Of a DNA stretch of 64,000 bases, positions 33,168 through 46,418 are shown in pieces. Source of the stretch: Selaginella tamariscina. Lineage: Eukaryota; Streptophyta; Lycopodiopsida; Selaginellales; Selaginellaceae. The translations under genes were made by a program, and so were the position numbers. Each line of letters begins with the position of its first letter. Within the stretch, counting starts at the first letter, position 1. Where the stretch lies: positions 115,471 through 179,470 of the forward strand of contig PUQB01000249.1 in the NCBI GenBank assembly GCA_003024785.1. The letters are read 5' to 3'. The notes under the pieces are model-generated. The model did not search any database and was not told the origin of the DNA. It saw nothing but the letters and a program-made list of their open reading frames with translations.

Positions 33168-36040
33168 TTTTCATGAGTAGGCCATCGAATTTGTGCAGTA
33201 TCCAGCTTTTTTAGAAAAAGGACACTGGATGTCCTTTCTATTGCAATACACCACCAATTGTAAAATCGAAAACGTCACACTTTACCTCAAATGGATTTCA
33301 AAGATGGGTAGCTGCAAAATTAGTTCAGAAGAGATAGCTTCTTTGAGTTTGACGAATGCACATTGGCACTTTGTAGTCCAATGTCATGGAATGTTCTTCG
33401 TGAGATTTGTCAATGGGGCTGCAATCTTCGAGTAATCTTTTTGAACATGTGGTAATAACCTATTAAATCAAGAAATGATCTCATTCATACACATCTTTCA
33501 AGATTGTCCACTCGATAATATCTTGAACTATTTTTGAATTCATCACAACTTTTCTACCTGATTCGAGTGTCCCAAGAAGTCTATCTTGGTTTGACCAAAT
33601 GCGCCTTTGTTTTCCTTAGCATACAATTGGTTCTCCCTCAATTTTTAAAACACCTTTTTCAAGTGTTCTATATGTTCCTCAATTGTCGAACTAAAGACCA
33701 GAATGTCATCAATATACACTATTATGAACTCATTTAGATAATCTTTAAACACATTATCCATTATTGTGCAAAAAGTTGCTGGAGCATTGCATAATCCGAA
33801 TGACAAGATTAGAAACTCAATGATCCATAACGCATTCGAAAGCAATCTTCTTAATGTTATTCTTTGCTACCCGAATCTGATGGTACCCAAATCTCAAGTC
33901 TATTTTTGAAAAAATACTTCGCTTTTGATAACTTATTCAAATAAGTCATCCACTCATGAAAGAGGATACTTATTTTTTATAGTTATCGCATTGAGCGCTT
34001 GATAGTTCACACACATCTGCATCATACCATCTTTTTTTTATTACAAACAAGATTGGTGCACACTAGACCGAATGTGTCCTCGACTAATCAATTTCCGTCA
34101 GCTGTTTCTTTAATTTCACCAACTCTTGAGGGTTTTAACCGATATGGGGCTCTTATCAGTGAAGACGAACATGGTAAAATCTCTATTTTATGATCCACAC
34201 CTTGATGTGGAGGTAGCTCAGGTGATAAGTTTTTGGCAACATGTCCTTACACATGTTTAAGACTTCCAAAATGGGACCAGGAACTAATTCTTGACCATCC
34301 CCTATTTTGACTTCATTGGTATCTAGAACCATTACAAGAAATACACGTTCCCGATGTTTAACCACCTTACGAAATTGAGTTAAGGTGAGAAACATAGGAT
34401 TCCAATCATTATTAGTTAGTGTTTCTATCCTGAGCGTTGTTTTTCTAATCCTCCTTGTTCGCTGCTAGTGTGATTCGATTATCCCTGGATTCCCTCATTT
34501 CGACTACATGTTTATGAAACCATTCCATACCCAACACAAAGTCGAACCCCGTCATATTCAAGACAACTAAGTCTAGCTTAGCCTTTCAACTTTTGATTTA
34601 GACAAGAACTGCCATTGCTATATTCTTAATATTTTAAAAACCTTTGCCAAAATTGATCTTTATTTCACTCATCTTTATTACATCCAAATTCAATCGATGA
34701 GCTAGACTAGTCGATATGAAATTGTATGTTGCTCTAGTATCGATTATCATTCGGACTTGGTCCCCTCGTATCCTTCCTGTCAAATATAGCAAAGGGTCAA
34801 TTTTGTCTTGAATAGCGAATAAGGCAGGTTGTGTCTGGCACAACATTAGCTCTTCTGATTCATCTTCTAAATCTTTAAGTATCTCGGGTTGAACAACTTC
34901 CTCTTTTACCATCGCCTTGAAATGACCCAATTGTTGTGAGGGTGCTCGATATTCTCTAGCATAATGACCAGACTTGTTGCAATTATAACATTTTGGAACT
35001 CCGCGCGGAGGAGCAGACTTTGGAGCCGGGCCCTTGGCCTGCTAAGGTGGTGGTAACGCTAATGGTTTAAGAGATCCGATGGGTCTTGATGTGTCCAAAA
35101 ACTTAGAACTGCCAACAAAGAGACTTACACTTCATTTTGATGGTGATTGAGTTGATCGTTTATCAAACCTTCTCCACCTAAACGTTGGAGTATAACTCCG
35201 TGGTTTAGGTTTTGATTCCTCACCCTTATTGTACAAGTCTTCTAACAACATGCCTAAGCAACTTTTTGAGCTGCCTCCTAACATTTTTGATAGCTTGTTG
35301 GTTTATACCTTAGGATTTCCTTTTGCGTCTTTTCATTCAAGTTAGCCATGAATCAACTTCGAGCTTCATCATCACTCATATTTGGGACCAAACGCTGTAC
35401 ACTTTCAAACCGGTAAACATGGTCCACCGAGTTTTCATGAACTCCTTGTTTACAAGTTACCAAATCAGCACGCAATTGGTCATCTGGCATATACTATTTT
35501 TTGATCTTATGTGTTTCCAGTTGTTTCAATATCCACGTTCACCTTCAACAATCCACCACCAAGTCTTAGCTTCTCCTTTAAGAAACTGCTTGGCACATGC
35601 AATCCTTTCTGTCTTTCTCACACAAGCAACCTTGAAATAACTTTCCATATCATATAACCAGTCATCCAGAATTTTGTAGTCTTTTGGACGACTGGCTTTA
35701 ATTTATTAGGACCACTACCACCTTCATCTGTCGAAGAATCTGATTCAGAGAGACCTGACTTTGAATCATGCTTCTTCTTTTTTCTTTGTGTGTCTGGTTA
35801 TGGAACATCTGGTAATGTGGTAACTGTTGAAATTCAATCAGCAACATTACCAATTCGATCGTTCAACCCTAAAATATCCCCTTGAAGTTTGTTTAGGACA
35901 TTCATCATTATTTCTTGCCAACCAGGCCGCTATCTAACCCTAGGGGGTTGACCTGGGTCAGCTTCATCCATCTCCTCATTTTGAGCCTCTGCGACAACCC
36001 TCTTTGCCTCAGGCTTTGGTTGCTTTCTCTTACTCATCAT
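33060..36040 (-). pseudogene. Ty3/gypsy gag-pol remnant P2
   Basis: Duplicate of P1. Gag starts at 36,040. The knuckle and the DTR-type protease site are at about 34,700-35,000. RT with FGLCNAPATF and YIDD is at 33,645-33,845. The RNase H start is near 33,250. It has additional indels relative to P1, for example a break just before FEFLILPFG and a loss near 35,690. It ends inside RNase H, with no integrase. Confidence 0.85.
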
Positions 36041-36349
36041 ATTGAACTCTAATTTCAACACTTGGAGAATATGCTTGGAATATTCCTAATACGAAGTTGG
36101 AAACTCCCTACATAGGTTCTACACCCACACACATCAATTTAAACCAGCACAAGACTTTTGGACATACCTAAAATCTCATGCCGACTTGCTAAGCAAGTGT
36201 TCTTCGAAGATTAATAACTCACATGATCAAACTCTCTGCACATAATATAAACATGTCAACCGAAAGTGATAGAGTAAATCAAGAATTTAGAGTTATCTAA
36301 ACTAAAACACCTTATGACTTAAAGCAGTCATACTAACCGTAGAGAATTT

Positions 36350-36361
36350 GCTTTGACACCA
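36350..36361 (-). promoter_or_regulatory. Primer binding site of P2
   Basis: Minus-strand TGGTGTCAAAGC next to the LTR end at 36,364; identical to the P1 site. Confidence 0.7.
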
Positions 36362-36363
36362 AT

Positions 36364-37132
36364 TGTCAGAGTTTTTACCTGGTGCCATGAAGGTGGCTTG
36401 CCAGATGCCAACCCTAAAATCCCTCTGGAAACCCCATGTTATTTGGTAAAGTACTCGTGTTAGGAACCCATCACTTAGGAACTCATACCCCCAATTGGCC
36501 AAGTCCAGGTTAAGGCTCACCTCATGAGTTAGGATGTGTGGGCTAGCCGAGTTACAAGTATCGTTCCTAGCTTGGCGTGGATGAGGCAGTCGAAGCAAAG
36601 CCTCATCCACTACTCTTATGGAACGTGAACTTGGGCAATCATTCTAGGCTTGCAAGCGGGTTGACAGTCCAAGAATTGACTAACTCCTTGGACAGTCAAA
36701 AGGGTGAAATCTTGCCAACGATAACGGTAGGCTAACCCAAAGGTGGGACATACCCCTACTGTTGTGTGGAAGTTAGAGTTGTGCCTTGATGACACAAGCT
36801 TAGCTTGCATCGGTAGGAAGATAACGAGCTCTCTTTTAAACTTAGAAGCCTCACTACATATACTCTACCTTATTTATGTGACAGACCCCCCCCCCCCCTT
36901 GTTTTCTTAATTGAGTAAGTGGGCTAGCGCCCTTAATGGTATTAGGGCATGGGCCTAGGGTTGGGTCAACCCTAGGGTGTCCCTAACCCTTTTTGACAAG
37001 CTATACTTTGCAAAAACCTACCTTGGAAGGTCAAACCGGAGGAGAGTTTTCTAAATGGAAGTGTTAGCTTCGCCTAGAGTTTCTTGCAAATACTAACGAC
37101 ACCCAGCCAAACCATCACTAAAAACTATGACA
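36364..37132 (-). mobile_element. LTR (family X), 5' LTR of P2
   Basis: TGTCAGAG...AAAAACTATGACA on the plus strand, 769 bp. It is about 200 bp shorter than the solo X LTRs because of an internal deletion just before the right end (ATCACTA joined to AAAACTATGACA). It has a long C homopolymer near 36,888. Confidence 0.8.
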
Positions 37133-37287
37133 GGGCTGATGTACCATGGGCCACTTGTGAAGAGGAACCTAAAGGATAAAGACTTATGGGAGTCATATCT
37201 ATCTTGAGTGTCTCCTTGAATCATTCTAGGGGCATAGTTGAACTTAGTCGAGGTTATGTGGGTTAGGAGGGCCCCCTTGTGGTGAAC
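37133..37287. other. Spacer between two LTRs
   Basis: 155 bp of unassigned sequence between the P2 LTR and the target duplication of the next solo LTR. It is absent from unit 1 because of the deletion at 7,149. Confidence 0.5.
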
Positions 37288-37292
37288 CTTGG

Positions 37293-38992
37293 TGTCATAG
37301 TTTTTACTATGACTCGACCCTTTACTTTGGAGGTTGATTATTGTTACCTACTGTACTATGTTGACAGACCCTAGATGTAGTGAGAAACAGCCCCGCTTAG
37401 TGCACTTAGGTGTTTAGGGGTAGTCCGGCCGGCTATCTTTAGATGTCGCGAGAAACTCTAAGCGAAAGTAGCACTTACCTTCTAGAAACCCACCCCGATT
37501 TTGATGTCCTAGTAAGATGAGTTTGGCATGTTAAATAGGGTTAGAAACACCCCTAGGGTTGACCTAACCCTAGGGTTACCCTAACCCACGCCCTAAAAAC
37601 CCCCACCCCTTGGGTAGGTTTAAGGGTTAGAGCTAGGCTAAGTTAAACACTCTCATTAACTTAATAAGGGGCTAGCTAATTTAGTGCCAGCCCACTTACA
37701 CATACAGGAAAAGAGGGGGGGTCTCCGTCACATAAATAAGGTAGAGTATGTAGGAGTGAGGGTTCCTGGGTTCATGACTGAGCTCGTTACTCTTCTCCCG
37801 GTGCAAGCTCTAGCTTGTGTTATTAAGGCACAACCCTCTGTTGTGCCGCCCTAACTTCCAGATGACAGGGGTACGTCGGTAGCTTACCCTTAACGTTGGT
37901 GAATCCATGCATGAGAGGTCTTGTCGAGATGCACGTTTCAAGAGGCAGAGGTTGAGGCTTGTCTTCAACCTCCTTCACATCAAGCTAGGTGTAGCACTCA
38001 TGGCCAAGCAAGGCACATCCGTGTCTTGTCCAACTGTGGGCGTGGGATCTTGTTTGACAGGTTCACGTTGTCTAGTTCCTGAGGGTTCACTGAGGGTTCT
38101 AGAGTTGGCATTTAGGAGCCACGTTTGTGGAACTTGGTGCAACTCTCGAATCTAAGGGCTATCGCATGATAGCCCACATCGTGGAAGGCAGTGTCACATG
38201 GAGATGTGACACTAGGCTAGACGTCACACGATACAACGCCCGAGGCACGCCCTTTGGGGTTGTGTCATGGGCTTGTCATCAAGTCCCTTGAGCAAATGCC
38301 CAAGGCTTAGCACCCTAGTGTGAGCACAAGCATGTCTGTTTGCTAGAGTAGGTCTCGTAACTAGGTGTGCTTAGGCACACTTGGCTAGGGGAGTGTTCTC
38401 CTTGGAATCCAGGGGTTGAACAACCTAAGCTTGTTTAGCAAAACTCTTTTCGTGAAACACTCGCAAGGTCATGTACTTAGGGTTATCCAAACCTAGCCTT
38501 AGAAAGTTTGCTTAGCAAAGCACTCGTGTTCGCCTACGGCGCACACTCGTGTCCTCACTAAGTATTAGCCGTTGGTCTAGGGTATGACTTGGCCACTCAA
38601 ACTTAGGGGTTAGTTGTGGTTTAGGGTACCCTTGTTGCCCTAAAGGGGTTGTACTCCCAATGAGGGTGATTCCTCAAGGGATAAGTGATGATGCCTTGGC
38701 TTTGTCACGGGGGTATGTGTGAGACACATCTCCTTTGTGGGGTTAGGGCATGAGCCTGCCTAGGTTACTGGGACAGGATCCTAAAGTTTACTTGGGTTAT
38801 CCTCTAGGGTTCAGGGGATGGTCATTCTAGGGGACTTAAGGTAGGACTCTAAGTCTTCTGCCTAATTGGGCCTCTGAGTCAGACTTTAGGGTTATCTTGG
38901 AAGACTTAGCGTTGCTCACACAGGGTGATGACACCGAATGGCCACTTAGCAGTCACATGTTTCCGTGTTGGCCCTTTGGGTTAAAACTCTAA
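37293..38992 (+). mobile_element. Solo LTR (family Y)
   Basis: Starts TGTCATAGTTTTTACTATGA and ends near GGTTAAAACTCTAA. CTTGG at 37,288-37,292 and 38,993-38,997 is the 5-bp target duplication. It is about 1.7 kb and lies opposite in direction to the Y LTRs in Q1/Q2. The terminal CA seen in unit 1 is lost here. Confidence 0.85.
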
Positions 38993-38997
38993 CTTGG

Positions 38998-39729
38998 GAT
39001 AGGTGCATTCAACTCCCCACACCAATTGGATGGTAAGTCCTGCTATAAGTGGCAACTACATGTGTTTTTGGGATATACAGTTTACAACCCCCAGAGAGAA
39101 TGGTTTTCACAAACGTCTTGAAGAACAAATGGTAGCTTAGCTTCTGTTTTAGATGAAAGAATATTCTTAATATATATGAATATTAGATTCACAGTGTAAT
39201 TAATAATATATTTAATAATTTTTAAACATGTTTAAATTACTATTTTAAAAAGTTTACGTTAAACAAAATATTCTTTATATATGTTAATATATTTTATAAA
39301 TCAATTGTGGAGACTGCATATTATTAAATATCTAATAATTTATAAACATATTAAAATATGGATAAAATACGAATATATTTTATGAATCACTGGTGGAAAT
39401 TGCAATGACATGTTTAAACATGTTCCATTGTTATTATTGAATTAGAACAAACGCTAAACAATTTAACATTTTGAACGGTATATCACATACATATGAAATA
39501 TGTCGCACTACATGTGAAACGTGGAGATTAAAACATGTTTAATTCTTATTTTTCATATTATTATTACATTTTTAACACCTAAACAATAAATAATGATCAT
39601 TTTCAATAGTCACCATGCATAACATGCTGTAACATACCTTTCAATACTTAACATTTTACTGATATATTATTTATAGATTTTTATATACATAAACATTATG
39701 TAAGAACTTAAACGGTGGAGTTGAAAATA
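38998..39729. other. AT-rich 3' flank of NTPase copy D
   Basis: Near-identical to 8,430-9,167. No gene. Confidence 0.6.
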
Positions 39730-41417
39730 TTAATCCTCCGCCTCGGGTTCATCGTGGTCAGGTGGGAACTCAAGCGGCATAGTCACTGTTTTACGGGGTC
39801 TCTTCGTCACAGTTCCTCCTCCTCCTTGTCACAGTCTCCTCCTCCTCCTTGTCCACGTATTGAATATATCCCAGAGGGATTAAACCCTGCAACACCTTCC
39901 TCTCCGAATCAGTTGAATCTCTGAATATGTCTTCACATGTAGTGGCAAGGACCCGCAGCAAATCCCTCAGACTCTTATCTTTGATGAAGCCATAATCCAA
40001 GCCTTCCGCAATTACACAGTCCGCCTTTACCTCCACACTGTTCATTTTCGAGCCAACTTGCATAAGTATGGACATTGAATGGTCCACCCATTCCTGGGTA
40101 TCATCAAGCTTCTCGTGAGCTTTAACTTTGTTGCTGGAATGCTCCCTAAGATTCTTCACCTGTGCCGCAAATACTACCAAAAGAAAATCACTTCAGTTAT
40201 GTAAACCAAGAAACCCCTATGTACTAACCTTGAACCAAACTCAGAATCCTCACGAACTCTTTTATTAGCTGGACTGGATTCTTGTTCTTGCCGCAAAGAA
40301 CGAACAGAAGGATAATGTCTAGAGCATGTTGGTTCCTTCTGCATATACTTGCAGCACCTCTCTTGTAGTACTCCACAGATTGCTCGTTTGAAGGCACTGT
40401 TGCAGTGGGAAGGAAACAATTGAAGAAAACCGAGCTGTTCAACGGAACAGCGTTGTCTCTGAGCTTCTTCACAATCTCTTTGCCGAATAGAGTTTTCAGG
40501 TACTCAGAAAGGGTGACAGGCTTGATGTAATTTTCCGACTTCGTGCACTCGTACATGGCCAAGAGCATGACAAGTCTGGCCACGATCTCCCCACGAACAC
40601 CTTCTAGCACCAGCCCGTCTACGCAAACCTCGATCAGCTTGGATACAAACTTGCACAAGTAAGCATCCGAATTGTAGTGAAGTAATGTCGCAGCTACAGC
40701 AGCAAGAGCAGGCTCTGCAGCGAAGCCGTGTATACCTGAAACAAAGAATAATATTACAATATCTACACACAGTTATAGAAATGTAAATGATGTATATCCC
40801 ATGTGGTATGTCACACACACACACACACAACACCACCCTTTTCCGGTCCTTAGAGAATTTGACTATAGTCCTCATGTGCCTAGCAGCGAGTTGTTGTGGT
40901 AGTGTCCCCCATGCAACGACGTCGAGTCCAATGAGACATGCAAAAACGGCAACCGCAACGTCCCTAGTCACCCAATCTGGTGTCTCTAAGTCGACATCCT
41001 TTCCCAGCAGCTTCTTCATAGCTAGCTCAATGGTTGCATTCACCTGGTTATCTGAGTCAACGCATCTCATGTAGGCAGCCCAAAGAGGCCGTCCATATTG
41101 CAAAACTTGTTTTGGACTGGTCTCGCCATCTCCAGTTGTGAACAGCACATCGCTTTTACCTACCAACCAGATTGGGTCATACAGCTTGTGAGTGCCACTC
41201 AATAGTCTCACTCGTGAACTTGGATCGTCCTCCTGAGATGCAGCCAAGTTTGCCACGGTCCTGTCCGTCCCAAGCGCTACGCTGAAAAAGCTCCTCCTGA
41301 AGCTTACAAACTCTGGAGAGGAGAGTTCACCTGCCTCGTCCACGCGAACTTCTTTGATTTTGCTAGAGAGTCCAGGTGTGGTGCTAAAAAGCCTCCGTAG
41401 ACTTTTGTGCATTCTTT
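39730..41417 (-). pseudogene. Crinkler/RHS-type P-loop NTPase, copy D (5'-truncated)
   Basis: Duplicate of copy B. Exon 1 remnant is 40,837-41,417, intron 1 is 40,736-40,836, exon 2 is 40,229-40,735, intron 2 is 40,174-40,228 (55 bp) and exon 3 is 39,730-40,173. Unlike B, the frame across the GTLPQQLAARHMRTIV segment is intact. However, 1-bp changes near 40,170, 40,303 and 40,723 break other parts. It lacks the P-loop because element Q2 starts at 41,418. An active ATPase is not possible. Confidence 0.7.
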
Positions 41418-41575
41418 ATAAGTTAGAATATTCCCCAGGGAGATACGAATATAACCTAAGAGAGATGGGGAGATCTATATATAGATCTATGTGGAGAAGC
41501 TTTGGGGACACTATGGGGGTGGTTGGGTGGTTTTAAGAGGGTCTCTAGTATTGTACTTGTTGGTGCCTAACCAAA

Positions 41576-41587
41576 TGGTATCAAAGC
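41576..41587 (+). promoter_or_regulatory. Primer binding site of Q2
   Basis: TGGTATCAAAGC, as in Q1; initiator-Met-type priming site. Confidence 0.75.
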
Positions 41588-41599
41588 TATTTGTGGGTA

Positions 41600-44283
41600 T
41601 GGGTGGGAAGGAGAGGATAATACCGCCGAGGAATGAACAAATCAAGAGATTGTGCTCGAGCTACACACTACAATGAAAAGTTCAAAGAAATTTCAAGAGG
41701 ATGTAAATGGCAGTTGGATACTATTGAAGATCAATTTGCTCAAGGAATTGTTGGTGGTAAAAGCCAGTATTATTGGTCTTTGTGTTTTGCCTTTTTCTAG
41801 TAAAATCTACATATGAGGCTATGAGATAGCAAACTTGCTTATTGCACAAGGAGTGACTACCGAGCATGCTATGATAGTTATATCAATGGCCTTGAAGAAT
41901 AAAGTTGCGAGGTGGTGGACACACTTAGAGAGTTTTAACCCAGGGCTAACACGTGGCAACACGTGGCCGCCAAGTGGCCTTCTAACGTCAATTCCCTATG
42001 TGAGCAACGCTAAGTCTTCCAAGATGACCCTAGAGTCTGACTCAGATGCCTAGTTAAACAGACTTAGAGTAATACCCTAAGCCCCCTAAAATGACCATCC
42101 TTCGAACCTTAGAGGATATCCCGAGTAGACTTTAGGTTCCTATCCCAGTAGACCTAGACAGGCTCATGCCCTAACCCCACAAAGGAGATGTGCCTCACAC
42201 ATGCCCCCGTGACAGAGCTAAGGCATCGTCACTTACCCCTTGAAGAATCACCCTCATCCGGGAGTACAACCCCTTTAGGGCAACAAGGGGTACCCTGAAC
42301 CACAACTAACCCCTAAGGGTTTGAGTGGCCAAGTCATACCCTAGACCAACGGCTAATACTTAGTGAGGACACGAGTGTGCGCCGTAGGCGAACACGAGTG
42401 CTTTGCTAAGCAAACTCCCTAAGGCTAGGTTTGAATAACCCTAAGTACATGACCTTGCAAGTGTTTCACGAAAAGACTTCTGTTAACAAGCTTAGGTTGT
42501 TAACCCCTGGATTCCAAGGAGAACACTCCCCTAGCCAAGTGTGCCTAAGCACACCTAGTTACGAGACCTAACCTCCCTTGAGCAAATGCCCAAGGCTTAA
42601 CACCCTAGTGCGAGCACAAGCATGTTTGTTTGCTAGAGTATCCAACCCCTTGATGACAAGCCCATGAACAACCAAAGGGCGTGCCTCGGGCGTTGTATCG
42701 TGTGACGTCTAGCCCAGTGTCACATCTCCATGTGACACTGCCTTCCACGATGTGGGCTATCATGCCATAGCCCTTAGATTCAAGAGTTGCACCAAGTGCC
42801 ACAAACGTGGCTCCTAAATGCCAACTCTAGAACTCTTAGTGAACTGGAATGTGAACCTAGTCAAACAAGATCCCACGCCCACAGTTGGACAAGGACACGG
42901 ATGTGCCTTGCTTGGCCGTGAGTGCTACACCTAGCTTGACATGGAGGAGGAGGCTGGAGACAAGCCTCAACCTTTGCCTCTTAGAATGTGCATTCCGACA
43001 AGACCTCCTAGGCATGGATTCGCCAACGTTAAGGGTAAGCTATCCAAGGTGGACGTACCCCTGTCATCTGGAAGTTAGGGCGGCACAACAGAGGGTTGTG
43101 CCTTGACGACACAAGCTAGAGCTTGCACCGGGAGAAGAGTAACGAGCTCAGTCATGAACCTAGGAACCCTCACTCCTATATACTACTTATTTATGTGACA
43201 GAGGCCCCCCCCCCGTTTTCCTGTTTACATTAGTGCTAGCATGGAATCTCATTCCCAGAGGAAATATACTTGGTGAGTTAATTAATGACTCATTAACCCC
43301 TAAACCTTAACTTGAGGGGTTTAGGGCATGGAGTTAGGGCAACCCTAGGGCTAGGTCAACCCTAAGGGTGTTTCTACCCATATCCGACATGCTGAACTCA
43401 CCGGAGCCACCCAAAAACCTAACTGGACACGGAAAACCAGGGTAAGAGTTTTTTAGATGGAAGTGCTAACTTCGCCCAGAGTTTTTGCAAATACCTATGA
43501 CACCTGGCGGACCATCACTAGATATCCAAGTGCACTAAGCGGGCCTGTTTCTTCTACACCTAGGGCTTATCAACATAGTATAGTAGTAACAACAATCAAC
43601 CTTCAAAGTAAAAGGTCGAGTCATAGTAAAAACTATGACACACACATTCGAAACCAGTGCTAATTAGCTCACCAGGAGATGATTGCAACTTATCTAAGCT
43701 ATTTAAGGAATATGTTTCTTAGTTCAATGTCTCTCGTGCAAGACACGAATTGCGACATTTGGACCTTGGACAACTACATTGAGAAGTTAAGTCAGTTATT
43801 GTGATGTGTACTTGACGCGTCTACAGACCAACAGAAGGATTGCTTTATAGATGGGGTATGAAGTGCTAACTTGCGTAGACATCTTAACACAGTAGTTTAG
43901 TTCAAGAGTTTGGAGAAGTTATTTGAGTATGCTCAGTTGTTAAATAAGGAAGAGAAGGTGCTTAAGAAGAATGAGTGATGTGACAAGAAGTGGGTAGGAG
44001 CACTTCTCCAAGTCCTCGTGAGCACCAGGAGTATCGAGGTAACATTAATTGTACTAAGCCAACGTCTAAGCTAGTGGCCTCTAGTTCTTATTGCACTATT
44101 AACAAGCCTAAGAAGATTGTTAAGGTGTTTAATAATGAACATTGCCACATGTATGGAGATGCTAGACATTGGAAAGCAGATTGTCCAAGGAGGAAAAAGC
44201 CCAAGGGCAGAAGTTTTAATGGTGGAGAGGAGCACAAAGGAGACATCTTTAAACCACGAGGTAATTTTCTACTCGATAGCTAA
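41600..44283 (+). pseudogene. gag of Q2, split by a solo LTR
   Basis: Same organisation as in Q1: MALKNKVARWW before 41,920, then resumption at 43,646 and the degenerate knuckle CHMYGDARHWKADC near 44,143-44,185. Multiple stops. Confidence 0.6.
41925..43640 (-). mobile_element. Solo LTR (family Y) nested in gag of Q2
   Basis: Duplicate of 11,355-13,093, with CACAC at 41,920-41,924 and 43,641-43,645. The left end is altered (TTAGAGAG instead of TGTTAGAG). Confidence 0.8.
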
Positions 44284-44347
44284 ACTACATGGCACGAGAG
44301 GAGCCACACACACACTTGGCTATTGTGATGGAGGGATGACTTGGTGA

Positions 44348-45188
44348 GCATCCAGTGTGAATTCTTATGAATAATAGGAGTATTGATAACTTTGTGTCAA
44401 CAAAGTTAGTGCAGGAGTGCGATTTGCCGACGAAGATTGTGCCTTAGTACGAGATTGAGGGCTCAATTACTATCATGCAACGTTGGAGTGCTTGTATATA
44501 GGAGTTCCCTAGCTGGTGGAGACTTTCCTTCTTGTGGAGCTAGCACATGTGGATCTCATCCTTGGGATGAGCTAGTTGGAGTGTGTGGATCCTAAGATCT
44601 TCCTCGGTGATATTCTTATTTACAGTAAAAATATGAAGGAGCATGTGGAGCATTTGCAGAGAGTCCTTTAGTTGTTGGAGAACAAGCTCTATGCAAAGAA
44701 GAGCAAATGTGTGTTTGTTCAATGCGAGGTGGCAGTGGTGGAGCAATGGCTAGTTCCTAGCAACGTACAAGAGTTATGAAGTTTCTTGGGCATGGCTAGT
44801 TATTATCATTGGTTTGTTAAAGACTATGCTAAGAAAGCTTCCATATTTACTAGGTTGTTGAGGAAAGAAGTTCCTTTTGTATGGAGTGCTTTAGAGGAGA
44901 GTAGTTTCCAAGTTTTGAAACAAGTCTTGGTATGTATTGCACATCTTTTTAAGCCTTACGGGGTATCCTGTGATGCGAGTACTTATGCAAGAGGGGAGGC
45001 CTATTGTTATGAAAGTCATACTTTAAATCCTATAGAGCAACGATACTTGATGTATGAACAAAATCTACTGGCTATTGTTAATGCATTACAAGTTTCAAGG
45101 TGTTTACATATCACAAGTCTTTGGTGTATCTGTTCACATAGAAAGAGTTAAACTCTTTTACAAGCTTGTTGGATGGTTAAGCTCATGG
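44348..45188 (+). pseudogene. RT/RNase H remnant of Q2
   Basis: MGMASYYHWFVKDYAKKAS and ESHTLNPIEQRYLMYEQNLL are readable at 44,786-45,151. An internal deletion removes part of the AIAAVLMQEG segment present in Q1. Non-functional. Confidence 0.75.
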
Positions 45189-45444
45189 AGTTACGTGAAT
45201 TTCCCATTGAGCATTGTGTAGGGAAGGCTAATGTGGTGACAAATGCTTTGTCATGCATAGGAAAGCCACAGTGGTTGGAGAATTCCAAACACAGTTATGT
45301 AATGCATTGAAAAGATGGTCAATGAGTTTAACCATGTAGTTCAGCATGCTGAAGCACAAAACGCTGACGTGGAGGAGCTCAAGGGACAATTGCAGCCATC
45401 GTTCTCTTTTTAGGATGTAGTTTATACTACAATAATTGGGTATA

Positions 45445-46418
45445 TGTCAGAGTTTTTACCTTGGTGCCACAAAGGCTTGCCAGGTGCCAACCATGGAAAT
45501 CCCCTCTTTAAAAACCCCACGAAATCTGGTAAAGTAACCCATATTAAGAACCCAACCCTTAGGAACTTAAACCCCCAGCTGACCAAGTCCACAAACGAGG
45601 CTCACCTTGTGAATCAGGATACACGGACCAGCCGAGCTACAAGTATCGTTCTTAGCTTGGCATGGTTGAGGCAGCCGGAGCAAGGCCTCAACCACTAGTT
45701 CTGTATAACGTGAACTCGGGAAATGCCTTTGAGCTTGCGAGCATGTTTTCGGACCAAGGAATTTGACTAACTCCTTGGAAGTGACGTACCCGGTCACAAA
45801 GGGGAGATCTTGCCAATGATAAGGATAGTTTAACTCAAAGGTGGGACGTACCCCTGTCGTGTGGAAGTTAGGGTGGCACAACAGAGGGTTGCGCCTCGAC
45901 GACACAAGCTTAGCTTGCACCGATAGGAGGTTAACGAGCTCTCTTTTTGAACCTAAGAAGCCTCACTACATACACTCTACCTTAATTATGTGACGGAGCC
46001 CCCCCCTGTTTTCCTAAATGAGTAAGTGGGTTGGCATGGAAATGCCAGCCCTTAATGAAAATGCATTGCCTAACCTAACCCTAAACCTAACTCCTAGGGG
46101 GGTATTAGGGCGTGGGGTTAGGGCAACCCTAGGGTTAGGTCAACCCTAGGGGTGTCCCTAACCCTTTTTTAACAAGCTATACTTTTACGGAAAACCTATC
46201 TTGGAACGTCAAACCGGGGAGAGTTTTCTAAATGGAAGTGCTAGCTTTACCTAAAGTTTCTTACAAATACCTAACGACACCTGACTGAACCATCACTAGA
46301 TATCCAAGTGCACTATGCGGGCCTGTTTCTTCTACATTTAGGGTTCGTCACACAACTCGGTAAGTAACAACAATCAAACCCCAAAGTAAAGGGTCGAGTC
46401 ATAGTAAAAACTATGACA
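45445..46418 (-). mobile_element. Solo LTR (family X) nested in Q2 pol
   Basis: Duplicate of 14,920-15,894, flanked by GTATA at 45,440-45,444 and 46,419-46,423. Confidence 0.85.
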
